This document shows, one piece after another, positions 55,805 through 64,000 of a stretch of 64,000 nt of DNA. The translations under genes and the position numbers were made by a program. Source of the DNA: Leptospiraceae bacterium. GTDB lineage: Bacteria > Spirochaetota > Leptospiria > Leptospirales > Leptospiraceae. Under the pieces are notes generated by a model. That model ran no database searches. It was not told the origin of the DNA and saw only the letters and a program-made list of their open reading frames with translations. The stretch is from the NCBI GenBank assembly GCA_024233875.1, contig JACKPB010000006.1:124001-188000 (forward strand), read 5' to 3'. Each line of letters begins with the position of its first letter. The stretch's first letter is position 1.

Positions 55805-55966
55805 ATGGTCACATTGAATACTGAAAAACTGAAGGAAGATGAAGATTACCAGGCAAGACTGGATAAAAAAATCGAATCGATTGATCCTGTTGAAAAAAAA
55901 GAACTGAAAGCTATCCTGGAAAGATTGGTGAAGTCTATGATTGATACCCGTGAGGGTGAGAAGTAA
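55805..55966 (+). CDS. Small charged helical protein (53 residues)
   Basis: ATG 55805 follows AGGAG with 8-base spacing, and the frame closes with TAA at 55964-55966. The product is 53 residues, about half Lys/Glu/Asp/Arg, and looks like one or two amphipathic helices (KELKAILERLVKSMI). No family known to me. The start region overlaps the longer of the two possible starts of the divergent LtaS-like gene. A terminator-like hairpin follows at 56020, so this looks like a complete one-gene unit. Confidence 0.65.
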   Translation: MVTLNTEKLKEDEDYQARLDKKIESIDPVEKKELKAILERLVKSMIDTREGEK

Positions 55967-56019
55967 TCCATTTTTCTTCATATGAGTAGTATTTTGGATT
56001 CATTTCCATCCAAGTCAAT

Positions 56020-56058
56020 CTGTATTCCGTTGCTGGAAGAATACAGGTTCGGTTTTTT
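56020..56058 (+). terminator. Rho-independent terminator after the 53-residue gene
   Basis: CTGTATTC (56020-56027) pairs perfectly with GAATACAG (56039-56046); inner bases TCC/GGA can compete to extend it. A run of six T follows at 56053-56058. It lies 54 bases after the small gene's stop and before the GAF-sigma54 gene. Confidence 0.5.
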
Positions 56059-56099
56059 CTTGACCATATAAGTGGCATTTTGCTAATAGTATAAGCATC

Positions 56100-58211
56100 A
56101 TGTTGATGTCCAGTTTGAATCCCTTACTTTCTATTTCAGAAGTTTCCCTAGCCATGAATTCCACTTTAGATCCAGATCAACTTCTGGAGCTAATCTTAGA
56201 CCATTGTATAAAGTTTTGTCAGGTTGAATCCGGTTCTTTAATGTTGATCAATGAAAAAGAATCAATTCTGGAAATAGTAACCTACCGGGGGCACAAACCG
56301 GAAATCAAGAAGTCAGTTCGTTTGAAATTAGGGGAAGGGATAACAGGAATTGTTGCTTCAACTGGAATTGGAAAAATTGTAAATGATGTGAAATCCGATA
56401 CTAACTATGTTTCAATCAAACCTGATCTTCAGTCGGAAATGGCAGTTCCTATGATAGTTGAAAATCAAACTATTGGTGTGATTTCTCTGGATTCAAAAAG
56501 ATTGGATTCTTTCACTCAGGAACATTTCCAGATCGTTTCTATACTTGCGAATCAGGCAGGACAAATCTTCAAAAATTTAACGAATTACAGAAAATTAGAA
56601 ACCAAGAACCGGATTCAACAGGTATTGATTGAGATTTCCAAAATAGTAACTTCATCTCTTGATCTGGATGATATTTTTCAAAGAATCATGGAGATCATGG
56701 AAAAAAGCCTTAAGTTGGAAAAGGGAAGTTTGGTTCTCTATGAACCTCAGTCCGGTACTCTAAGGCTTGTTGCCGCAGTCGGTCTTTCTAATGATGAGGT
56801 CGAACGGGGAACCTACAAACCCGGAGAGGGGATAACAGGAAGAGTGTTTGATACAGGGGAACCTGTGTTCATACCTTCTGTCTCCACCCATCCTGATTTT
56901 TTAAATAGAGTGGGCTATATAAATTATTTTAAAAATGATCCGGAAACAGTTAGCCTGCTCTCCACTCCCGTAAAAAGTGAAGATACAATTATAGGAGTTT
57001 TGAGTGTTTTTATTTACAATAAGAAGGAAATAGACATTCAAACGTATTCGGATTTTCTACAGGTAGTTGCGACTCTGATCTCTCAGGGGATTAAGATTCA
57101 CAATTTGGTTGAAGATGCCAAGAAAGAAATATCCAGAGAAAATTCATTTTTAAAGAGAGAACTCAAAGAAAAGTATAAATTTGGAGCATTGATCGGAAAA
57201 TCCAAATTAATGGAAAAATTATTTGAAAAAGTAAGATTGGTCTCGGACTCTAGAGCGTCTGTCCTGATCACCGGAGATTCAGGGACCGGAAAGGAAATGA
57301 TAGCTTCATCTATACATTACAATAGCAATAGAAGCGATAAACCTTTTATTAAAATCAATTGTGCTGCTATTCCGGAACATCTCCTAGAAAGTGAATTGTT
57401 CGGGCACACCAAGGGAGCTTTTACAGGAGCTTTTGCTGAGAAAAAAGGTAAATTTGAAATAGCAGATGGTGGTACTATATTTTTAGATGAAATCGGTGAA
57501 ATGGATTTAAATCTACAATCCAAGCTTCTCAGAGTTCTTCAGGAAAAAGAGATAGAAGCTGTGGGATCCTTGAAAACCAAAAAAGTTGATGTAAGAATTC
57601 TAGCGGCGACCAATGCTGATTTGGATACCAAAATATCCGAAAAAAAATTCCGATCAGATTTATTCTATCGATTGAATGTCGTAAATCTAGTTATGCCACC
57701 GTTAAAAGATAGAAAAGAAGACATACCTTTATTGATCATGCACTTTCTCGATAGGTACAATAAAGAAAATTCAAAATCAATAAAAGGATTAACCAGGGAA
57801 TGTCATAAATTACTTCTATCTTATGATTGGCCGGGCAATGTTAGAGAGCTTGAGAATATGATAGAAAGAGCGGTCGTTCTCAGCCGTAATACAATTTTAG
57901 ATATTGAAGATTTTTCAGATATAACTGATAAGATTGATACTTCAAATTCAACTTCGTCGCGACCTGAGATGGTTTCTGTGATGAATGAATCAAATGGATT
58001 TGTATTGGATCAATCTAAATTTTATTCAAATACATTTTTGGATTCATTGGAAGGTAGAGCTCTGGACGTAATTATCGGAGAGGTAGAAACAAGACTCATA
58101 CATTACGCTCTAAAAAGATTCAGATACACAAAGACTAGGGTTGCCAAGTTTTTGGGAATCAATCGAAATACTCTAGATAAAAGAATTCGAGAATTAAATA
58201 TTGAATATTAA
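56100..58211 (+). CDS. Sigma-54-dependent activator with tandem GAF domains
   Basis: 703 residues. GAF domain 1 (about 10-160), GAF domain 2 (about 175-340), then the AAA+ domain with Walker A TGDSGTGKEM, the sigma-54 contact loop GAFTGAF, Walker B IFLDEIGEMD and sensor RLNVVNLVMPPLKDRKEDIP. The C-terminal Fis-type helix-turn-helix is TRVAKFLGINRNTLDKRIREL. It activates sigma-54 promoters in response to a small ligand bound by GAF. No receiver domain, so no kinase is needed. Targets are not adjacent. Confidence 0.95.
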   Translation: MLMSSLNPLLSISEVSLAMNSTLDPDQLLELILDHCIKFCQVESGSLMLINEKESILEIVTYRGHKPEIKKSVRLKLGEGITGIVASTGIGKIVNDVKSDTNYVSIKPDLQSEMAVPMIVENQTIGVISLDSKRLDSFTQEHFQIVSILANQAGQIFKNLTNYRKLETKNRIQQVLIEISKIVTSSLDLDDIFQRIMEIMEKSLKLEKGSLVLYEPQSGTLRLVAAVGLSNDEVERGTYKPGEGITGRVFDTGEPVFIPSVSTHPDFLNRVGYINYFKNDPETVSLLSTPVKSEDTIIGVLSVFIYNKKEIDIQTYSDFLQVVATLISQGIKIHNLVEDAKKEISRENSFLKRELKEKYKFGALIGKSKLMEKLFEKVRLVSDSRASVLITGDSGTGKEMIASSIHYNSNRSDKPFIKINCAAIPEHLLESELFGHTKGAFTGAFAEKKGKFEIADGGTIFLDEIGEMDLNLQSKLLRVLQEKEIEAVGSLKTKKVDVRILAATNADLDTKISEKKFRSDLFYRLNVVNLVMPPLKDRKEDIPLLIMHFLDRYNKENSKSIKGLTRECHKLLLSYDWPGNVRELENMIERAVVLSRNTILDIEDFSDITDKIDTSNSTSSRPEMVSVMNESNGFVLDQSKFYSNTFLDSLEGRALDVIIGEVETRLIHYALKRFRYTKTRVAKFLGINRNTLDKRIRELNIEY

Positions 58212-58729
58212 TATATTATCAAAATATGTGATTCAGAGGTCGTAAGAGAAAAACTCTTTAAAACTCAGGAAATTAATTGATTATAAATCTATCTAATGAA
58301 ATGTCTTTTGAAGAGATTGATTCTTGAGTCTTATTTTTATGAGTTGGAATTGCAATTCCTATCTTAAATAATCATAGGATGGTAAAAAGAAAAGGTATTT
58401 AATGACTCACATTACGCAAAGAAGCGAAATGTGAGGTTGCAGTGAGCCTGCCGGCAGCTTGGGCTATCGCTCAAACCCATATTTTTATTGATTTATTAGC
58501 AAAAAATGATTTTGATTTTAAACTAAAAAAAATTAGAAAAATAAAATACTGCCTAAGATGAGTTAATGAAATAATTTTTCTTTCATAATTTGTTAAAGGT
58601 TATAATCTAAAAAAGATTCAAGAAAAATTTTGAAAGAACTACAAATGAACTTTATTTAATTCCTAAATGTGGATTTAATCGAAAATCAATTGGATACTAT
58701 CACATACTGATGTAATTTGAATTACCTTG
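58212..58729. other. 518-bp intergenic stretch with structured island
   Basis: No protein gene of credible size. Mostly AT-rich, except the GC-richer structured segment at 58406-58480. It separates the sigma-54 activator from the O-antigen-type gene. Confidence 0.55.
58406..58480. repeat. Structured GC-richer island (hairpins), possible small RNA or repeat remnant
   Basis: CTCACATT (58406-58413) pairs with AATGTGAG (58428-58435), extended across an A-A mismatch by CGC/GCG around a 6-base loop. CTGCCGGCAG at 58448-58457 is a perfect palindrome. GAGC (58444) with GCTC (58469), and TGGG (58460) with CCCA (58476), offer further stems. The base composition is unlike the flanks. Could be a non-coding RNA, a repeat remnant or a recombination site. 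Confidence 0.45.
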
Positions 58730-60730
58730 ATGAATAAAATTCCTCTGACATTTCAAATCTTTTTGTTTCTATTTCAGTTTTCAATTATTCTCTTCAGCCC
58801 TATCGGAAAAAATACATTTTTTGATTTGGGTATGATTTTCTTTATCCAATTCCTAATTTTTCAGAGGAAAAATAAAGTCCGATCTATTTCGGACAATTTA
58901 TTTTTTGTTAATTCAAATTTACTTCTGATTTTAGTATTCGGCTACAATGCTGAAGTTTTACCGGTGACAGGATTCCCCAAATTTAAACTATTTATTAAGT
59001 TTTGTTATATTCTCTATTCATTGTATTTAAATTTTCTATCAAATTCTTTTAAAGATAGAGTAGAGTATTTCTTTCTTACAGTAATTATTTCATCAAACTT
59101 ATTTTTATCTTATTTTTATTTAGGAGTTACAATTAAGCATCTTCCTTTGTTTGCATATATTCTGGTTGCCCTTATTTATCTTCGGAATCTTAATTTATCT
59201 ATAAAAATTGATAGGATTTCAATATTTTCAATCATAATATTTATATTATTATTTATTTCTTATCTGTTTTCTTATGATAGTTTTAGTTCCTTCTTCGCCT
59301 TAATAAATTTTTTCACTGCCATATTGCTTTTTTTACTCTCCAGATCTTTAAATGAAAGAAAATACTCTTATCGTTTTAAAAGGCATTTGGTAGTAAATTT
59401 ATTTATTACAATTGCATTGATGTTCTTTCTTAAAGTTTTTATGATTTTTAGTATAAGCTCATTAGGTTCATTGAAAGAGTACATTGCAGGATACAATATC
59501 AATATACTCGGAGGATTTATAACTGTTTTTTTAATTCCATCCTTTTATTATTTATTAAAATTTCATAAGAAACAATATTTACTTCAGATAGGTTTGTTAA
59601 TTTTTAGTATTTTCATTCTGGTTTATATATTTTCCAGAGCTACATTTTTTGGAGTTTTCACAACCTCTATTTTAAGTTTTGCTTATTTTTTACATATCAA
59701 TATAAAGAAGAAGGTTCAATTGCCTTCATTCACAAATTACTTTTTCGTTATAATTGTCTTAATTACTTTGATTTTCCTCTATACTAAAAGAGAAATGTTT
59801 CTCAATAGTAGTTCGTTTTTGATAAGAATATCAATTTGGAAATTATTTTTAAAAGAAATTTATACTTATTCACTTTATTTTGGTTTTGGATTGGATAGTC
59901 CTGTTTTGCATGCCTCTCTTCCACCTGTCCTTCCATTTGAACTTTCAAATAACTTTAAAGAATTCTTAAACCAATTCGGATTGTTTCTACATGCTCACAA
60001 TATGATTGTTCAGATGTTGTACAATTTTGGAATAATTGGTTTTTTGATTTCAGTATTCTTTGTCATTATCATCATTCGGTATTACTTAAAGAATAAGCCT
60101 CGATTGTCTTTAGATAAGGTATTTACCTTTTCTTTAATGGGAATGGCTATTCATGAATTATTTGATTTTACTTTCTTTGATACTTCAATACTCATACCTT
60201 CGGTAATTCTTATTGGTTTACTTGTGCAATCTAAATCAGAAAAAGTGATTTCTGATTCTCTAATAAATAAATTTGTAGTTATATCTTTAGTCTTGATATT
60301 TTTCTTTTCTATCGATATTGTCTCGTTTTTAAATCAAACCAGAATTATACGTAATAATTATATCACAGATTCTATAGGAAATTTTATTATTAAGAAAGAC
60401 GAAGTTATAGAAAAAGAGAATTTTGAAAGATTTGTATTTTATGATAGTCTGAGAATCTATAAAAAATGGAATTATAAATCCAATCAGCTTTCGGGTGAAT
60501 TCTTTTATTCTTTGTACAAAAGAGAAAAAAAACCGGAGTTTCTAAATAAAGCCAATGATTATTATGAGGATTGCATTCAAAATAATAAATATTTAACTGT
60601 TTGTTACTACCGCTTATCTCAAATCAATAAAGATTTAGGAAATAATACAAAAAGTAAAGAAATGGAAGATAAGAGTAGATTATATGATAAATACAATATA
60701 TTTGTAAATTTTTATAAACAATGGGACTGA
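58730..60730 (+). CDS. O-antigen ligase/polymerase-like membrane protein with TPR tail
   Basis: 666 residues. About twelve transmembrane segments, with the Wzy/WaaL signature near residue 425 (HAHNMIVQMLYNFGIIGFLISVFFVIIIIRYY) after a periplasmic loop (YFGFGLDSPVLHASLPP). The last 110 residues are TPR-like (NKANDYYEDCIQNNKYLTVCYYRLSQINKDLGN). It would join or polymerise undecaprenyl-linked sugar units at the periplasmic face. The gene is markedly more AT-rich than its neighbours, typical of surface-polysaccharide genes acquired by transfer. Start ATG 58730; TTG 58727 abuts it. No glycan cluster is adjacent. Confidence 0.8.
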   Translation: MNKIPLTFQIFLFLFQFSIILFSPIGKNTFFDLGMIFFIQFLIFQRKNKVRSISDNLFFVNSNLLLILVFGYNAEVLPVTGFPKFKLFIKFCYILYSLYLNFLSNSFKDRVEYFFLTVIISSNLFLSYFYLGVTIKHLPLFAYILVALIYLRNLNLSIKIDRISIFSIIIFILLFISYLFSYDSFSSFFALINFFTAILLFLLSRSLNERKYSYRFKRHLVVNLFITIALMFFLKVFMIFSISSLGSLKEYIAGYNINILGGFITVFLIPSFYYLLKFHKKQYLLQIGLLIFSIFILVYIFSRATFFGVFTTSILSFAYFLHINIKKKVQLPSFTNYFFVIIVLITLIFLYTKREMFLNSSSFLIRISIWKLFLKEIYTYSLYFGFGLDSPVLHASLPPVLPFELSNNFKEFLNQFGLFLHAHNMIVQMLYNFGIIGFLISVFFVIIIIRYYLKNKPRLSLDKVFTFSLMGMAIHELFDFTFFDTSILIPSVILIGLLVQSKSEKVISDSLINKFVVISLVLIFFFSIDIVSFLNQTRIIRNNYITDSIGNFIIKKDEVIEKENFERFVFYDSLRIYKKWNYKSNQLSGEFFYSLYKREKKPEFLNKANDYYEDCIQNNKYLTVCYYRLSQINKDLGNNTKSKEMEDKSRLYDKYNIFVNFYKQWD

Positions 60731-60872
60731 GCTCTATTACAAAACTTGAAAATATTATGAATTTAGAAATGATAGAATTGTCTTTTTTTAAATTCTTAAA
60801 CCTAATTAGGTATACAATCTACAAAAGAGTTAGTAAATAGATTTGGGTATCTACCTAATCTCATAAATAATA

Positions 60873-60964
60873 TTACTTTTCCAATTTTGTTATGTAGCCA
60901 TTTTGTGGCTGATTCTTTTGTGAATACGCAAACCTTCTGAAAATGACTAAAGGTTCCGATTTTG
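60873..60964 (+). repeat. Dispersed repeat, copy B
   Basis: This is the inverted partner of 15487-15580, about 45 kb away, about 85% identical by eye. Its strongest part reads TAGCCATTTTGTGGCTGATTC, and CCTTCTGAAAATGACT follows. AGCCA and TGGCT form a perfect 5-bp hairpin. The 16-base CCTTCTGAAAATGACT recurs at 61994-62009. Confidence 0.7.
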
Positions 60965-61028
60965 GATAGATCCATATTCCTGATTCGGATTGAGATTCAA
61001 AAAACCAATCTTACAAGCTGTGAGTGTC

Positions 61029-61047
61029 AAGAATAGAATGTATTCTT
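61029..61047. terminator. AT-rich hairpin between convergent genes
   Basis: AAGAATA (61029-61035) and TATTCTT (61041-61047) form a perfect 7-bp stem, followed on the plus strand by ATTTTCTT. It is weak in GC but well placed to end both the O-antigen-type and the leftward membrane-protein transcripts. Confidence 0.35.
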
Positions 61048-61062
61048 ATTTTCTTATCCTAA

Positions 61063-61530
61063 TTAATTGGTTCTAAATGTAACCATGGTATGTATAAAAA
61101 TAAAATATAAGATAAAATAAAGAAATATCAATATTGATAAACTCCTTTTAGCAAAATGTGTTTTTGTATGCATATGATTCAAACTTCCTCCGGGTTTTAA
61201 TTTTCCGGATAGTTTTCCTATAAGAATCATTAAAATAAGTAATACAAAACTAAGAATAAATTTATTTCTGATTCTTGGATCTATTCCAAAAGGAAAAGAT
61301 AAATAATCATTCTTCTCTAAAAGAAAAAATCCCAAAAAGATACCGATCAATCCTAATGTACCGAGAAGAATAGAAGCTCTTTTTTCTAAAATATAGATTA
61401 GTCTAGAAAAATCATTAATATTTGAAGATTCATCCTGATAATAAAGTATTGATATCAATACAAAATATCCGGATAACCAAATTGTTCCTGTGAGTATATG
61501 AATTGATTTTATAAGTAAGTATGTGTCCAT
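61063..61530 (-). CDS. Small four-helix membrane protein (CopD/DUF2269-like)
   Basis: 155 residues from ATG 61530 (a TTG at 61548 would add six). Four hydrophobic segments. The first carries IKSIHILTGTIWLSGYFV, the H-x3-G-x2-W-x-G type motif seen in CopD, DUF2269 and HemJ-like four-helix proteins that often bind heme. A later HMHTKTHFAKRSLSI gives further histidines. Exact family uncertain. Isolated gene. Confidence 0.68.
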   Translation of the reverse strand: MDTYLLIKSIHILTGTIWLSGYFVLISILYYQDESSNINDFSRLIYILEKRASILLGTLGLIGIFLGFFLLEKNDYLSFPFGIDPRIRNKFILSFVLLILMILIGKLSGKLKPGGSLNHMHTKTHFAKRSLSILIFLYFILYFIFIHTMVTFRTN

Positions 61531-62119
61531 AATGGATAATTTTCCCAATTTTAAAAGTATTTGTAAAATAGAAAATAAGCTCTAGAAACTCATTACCATT
61601 TCATTTAACGGCCAGCGATATTTTAAGATAGCTTTCCAATCTCTCTATTTTTTAAAAAAATATGAATTGTTTTCCATTGTAGAGCAAATCAAAAATATTT
61701 TTTAGGGAGGTAACTAGACGTACCCGGAAATTTTACTTTCCTTAAAACATTTCTTTCTTGATAATACATCCTCTACTTTCAATAAATGGATTCTTTACAA
61801 TGCAATTAGGCAATTCATAGATGATCTTAAATCTAAAAGGATCAGTTATTTTTAAATTTCTAATCTTATTCCTATCGAAAAATTTCAGAATCTATTCGAA
61901 TAAGATATCGATACAGGGATTTGCCGGCTTTCAGAATTTCCTGAATAAGGTATCTAGACAGTTTCTGGCAGATTTTTAATAGAATGCAGTATTCCTTCTG
62001 AAAATGACTGTATACTCAAAATACCTTTAAAAAAAAAATTCATTAGATACTAACGAAACCATTCTTATTCAAATTTACAGAATTTTTACTTTTGAATTCA
62101 TGAATAATCAGAGGTTTTT
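61531..62119. other. 589-bp intergenic stretch upstream of prmA
   Basis: No supported gene. A good GGGAGGT site near 61705 has no start codon behind it. CCTTCTGAAAATGACT (61994-62009) repeats part of the dispersed element. The prmA promoter and the leftward membrane-protein promoter lie here. The length is large for this gene-dense window. Confidence 0.55.
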
Positions 62120-63031
62120 ATGAAATATAGAGAACTAAAAATCAATGTGTTAAAAGACAACCTAGAATACTTAAATGATTTTCTGGATTCTTTGGGCACA
62201 GAAGGTTATTATGAGATTTTGTTTGATTCTGAACGTCCGAGACCGCCCGGAGGAGAAATCATTCGGGACGACACTTCAGTCAATGTTTACCTGGATGAAA
62301 AAGATCTTGAAAAAGAACTAAAGGTTATCATATTTTTAAAATCAAATTATCCGGATTCCTCCTATTGTGAATCCAGAATTGTTGAAACACGAGAATTTGA
62401 AGATGCATACAAGGAATTTTATAAACCATTTGAGATAGGTGATAAATTTTGTATCATTCCTGTTTGGGAAAAAGAATCCGAACAGGCACTCTCCCTTATT
62501 CAGAAAAATAAAATCCCTCTCTATATGAATCCCGGTATGGCATTCGGAACCGGACACCATGAGACAACCAAATTGATGCTGAGTCGAATCCCTCACCTAG
62601 TTAGGGAAGGGCAAAGAATTGTAGATATGGGAACCGGATCGGGGATACTTTCTATAGCTGCAGCTAAACTCGGTGTTTCTCAAATCCTCTCATTCGACAT
62701 CGATCCGAATGCCGTAAAAGCTTCGCAATACAACAAATCAGAAAATATCTTTCATAAGGATATCCTTTACAGTATAGAAGAGGGTGGATTTGACCATGAA
62801 TCTCTATTGGATTATGAATTTGACTTATTGTTAGCGAATATAACTTTTGCTGTTATTTCCAAGAATATCAATCATATAGTTAAATACAAAACAAATCATT
62901 TTCTTTTCAGCGGTATCATTACAGAGAGAAAAGAGGATGCATTTAAGCTATTCAAAGAAAAACTTGGTGGATCCCTGATCTATTCAGAAGAGTTCAATGG
63001 ATGGGAAATTATTGAATGGAAGAAGGATTAG
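62120..63031 (+). CDS. prmA: Ribosomal protein L11 methyltransferase
   Basis: 303 residues. N-terminal substrate-recognition domain, then the SAM fold with PGMAFGTGHHETTKLML (the PrmA signature), VDMGTGSGILSIAAAKLG (motif I) and LLLANITFAVI. It trimethylates L11. GAGG stands upstream of ATG 62120. The 3' end overlaps the convergent MBL gene by 23 bp. Confidence 0.94.
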   Translation: MKYRELKINVLKDNLEYLNDFLDSLGTEGYYEILFDSERPRPPGGEIIRDDTSVNVYLDEKDLEKELKVIIFLKSNYPDSSYCESRIVETREFEDAYKEFYKPFEIGDKFCIIPVWEKESEQALSLIQKNKIPLYMNPGMAFGTGHHETTKLMLSRIPHLVREGQRIVDMGTGSGILSIAAAKLGVSQILSFDIDPNAVKASQYNKSENIFHKDILYSIEEGGFDHESLLDYEFDLLLANITFAVISKNINHIVKYKTNHFLFSGIITERKEDAFKLFKEKLGGSLIYSEEFNGWEIIEWKKD

Positions 63032-63962
63032 ATTGTTTCTTTTTCCTTTCTCGTTTGATTGAAAAAGCAAGACCCATAGCATTGATATCTATATCAAATC
63101 GAAGAAATTCTAGTTCTTTTTCACCCAAACCTCTCGAATGAATTTCTTCAGATAGAATTGATTTTAGATAATTTGAAAGATGATTTTGAAGATCATCATC
63201 CTCAATGTCTGAATTTGAAAGTTTCAATCGGAACTCTTCAATTTTTGAAAGCATATCTTTCAATTGAAGGGCTCCTTCTTTCATGAAGTTCCATTCTCCA
63301 AAATGCGTTAGGTAAGCTCTTTCTGCATTTGTATGAATAATTCTATCTATGCTTTTTATAGCTTCTTCATAATTATAATCCGTAGGAGTGGTTGATGGAA
63401 ATAGGAAGGGTTTGGAGCCTAACTGAAGATTTTTGTATCCCATTCCAAAGGAATCTCCGGTAAATATGGAATTGGTTCCGGAATCAAAGATAACAAAATG
63501 ATGATTCGCATGACCCCTGGTATGCAGGAAAGTCAATTTACGATTTCCAAATTCAAGAGTGTCACCGTCATTGATTGTCTTTACTCTATCAGAAGGTACG
63601 GGCTCTATTTGACCGTAAAGTTCCAAAAACTTCTCTTCACCATATACCTGTTGGGAACTTTTTACTAATCTCTCAGGAGAAATGATGTGAGGGGCAGCTT
63701 TGGGGTGGGCCAGAACGGTAGCATTCGGGCAATGCTTCAGGAGTTCGGAAGTCCCTCCGGCATGGTCGAGGTGAACATGAGTGATGATGATGTACTTTAC
63801 ATTTTCTTTTTTTAAAGATTGATTCTCTAATTCCTTAAGTAAATACGGTATTGATTTAGAAGTATTGGTTTCAATAAAAATAGAATTTTCACCCTCTTTC
63901 ATTAAAAAAGAAGCCGCTATTTCAGGAAATACATAATTGCAATCTATTGTGGTGATACTCAT
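63009..63962 (-). CDS. MBL-fold metallo-hydrolase
   Basis: 317 residues. The metal motif THVHLDHAGG near residue 62, then HTRGHANHHFV, IFTGDSFG and a late THFGEW supply the usual His/Asp ligands of a two-metal site. The C-terminal about 100 residues are helical. Substrate unknown; glyoxalase-II-like and lactonase-like relatives are possible. GGGAG precedes ATG 63962. It follows another minus-strand frame whose stop is 2 bp upstream. Confidence 0.9.
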   Translation of the reverse strand: MSITTIDCNYVFPEIAASFLMKEGENSIFIETNTSKSIPYLLKELENQSLKKENVKYIIITHVHLDHAGGTSELLKHCPNATVLAHPKAAPHIISPERLVKSSQQVYGEEKFLELYGQIEPVPSDRVKTINDGDTLEFGNRKLTFLHTRGHANHHFVIFDSGTNSIFTGDSFGMGYKNLQLGSKPFLFPSTTPTDYNYEEAIKSIDRIIHTNAERAYLTHFGEWNFMKEGALQLKDMLSKIEEFRLKLSNSDIEDDDLQNHLSNYLKSILSEEIHSRGLGEKELEFLRFDIDINAMGLAFSIKRERKKKQSNPSSIQ

Positions 63963-63964
63963 CT

Positions 63965-64000
63965 TTACTCCCAGGGTTTTTGGATAGGATATTGGTCTTC
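63965..64000 (-). CDS. Probable 3' end of an upstream gene, cut by right edge
   Basis: On the minus strand an open frame enters from the edge, reads EDQYPIQKPWE and stops with TAA at 63965-63967. The stop is 2 bp before the MBL start, whose GGGAG lies inside this tail, which is the usual operon spacing here. Only 11 codons are visible, so identity is unknown. Confidence 0.4.
   Translation of the reverse strand, partial: EDQYPIQKPWE

Larger units (their letters stand above)
60731..61062. other. 332-bp intergenic stretch with dispersed repeat
   Basis: No gene. It contains repeat copy B (60873-60964) and an AT-rich hairpin at 61029-61047, between the convergent O-antigen-type gene and the small membrane protein. 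Confidence 0.6.

Noticed and set aside
61700..61740. GGGAGGT site suggesting a small gene
   Set aside because: No start codon at workable distance; frames behind it close quickly.

Overview
The window looks like chromosome of a Leptospira-like spirochaete (family Leptospiraceae). This is judged from sequence only. The DNA is AT-rich (by eye mid-30s % G+C) and TTG starts are common. There are many lipoproteins, several with Asn before the lipobox Cys. It also carries a vitamin K gamma-carboxylase-type HTTM protein, two 7TMR-DISM/SpoIIE phosphatases, an imelysin lipoprotein and a TonB-dependent receptor. I see no rRNA, tRNA, CRISPR array, transposase or prophage. Coding density is high, with many overlapping or abutting genes.

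Layout. 1-5.5 kb: the 5' part of a GH36 alpha-galactosidase cut by the left edge, then rnd-radA and a receiver-HDOD regulator. 5.5-9.1 kb: a two-subunit type II topoisomerase whose cleavage subunit lacks the C-terminal beta-pinwheel. 9.2-15.4 kb: lipoprotein-gltX, then on the minus strand a 7TMR/SpoIIE/TPR phosphatase and a hemerythrin-GGDEF protein. 15.7-22.5 kb: a translationally coupled six-gene minus-strand operon (alkyltransferase-like protein, thiD, circularly permuted ATP-grasp/alpha-E fusion, transglutaminase, aroA, EamA transporter). 22.6-28.1 kb: lnt, an anchored cytochrome c'-like protein, an aldose epimerase and a hybrid histidine kinase.

28.5-35 kb: a probable metal or heme uptake locus. 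HTTM runs leftward; an NHL lipoprotein, an imelysin lipoprotein and a TonB-dependent receptor run rightward. A 19-bp Fur-box-like palindrome lies between the two units. 35.2-40.1 kb: an unusual five-gene redox operon (acetoacetate-decarboxylase-like, flavin monooxygenase-like, Rieske oxygenase, lone RnfD/NqrB-like membrane protein, DUF2330). This is the best candidate here for an undescribed system. 40.1-45.9 kb: membrane-tethered LuxR-type regulator, ankyrin and Ser/Arg-tailed lipoproteins, uvrB, pirin, YccF. 46-56 kb: a second 7TMR/SpoIIE phosphatase, gmd, an sppA-surE operon with two less-known genes, a lipoprotein/LTA-synthase-like pair, and a 53-residue charged protein. 56-64 kb: a GAF-sigma54 activator, a long AT-rich stretch with an O-antigen ligase/polymerase-like gene, prmA and an MBL hydrolase.

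Non-coding highlights: an inverted dispersed repeat of about 90 bp (two copies 45 kb apart, with two shorter matches), a structured GC-richer island near 58.4 kb, and several intergenic palindromes.
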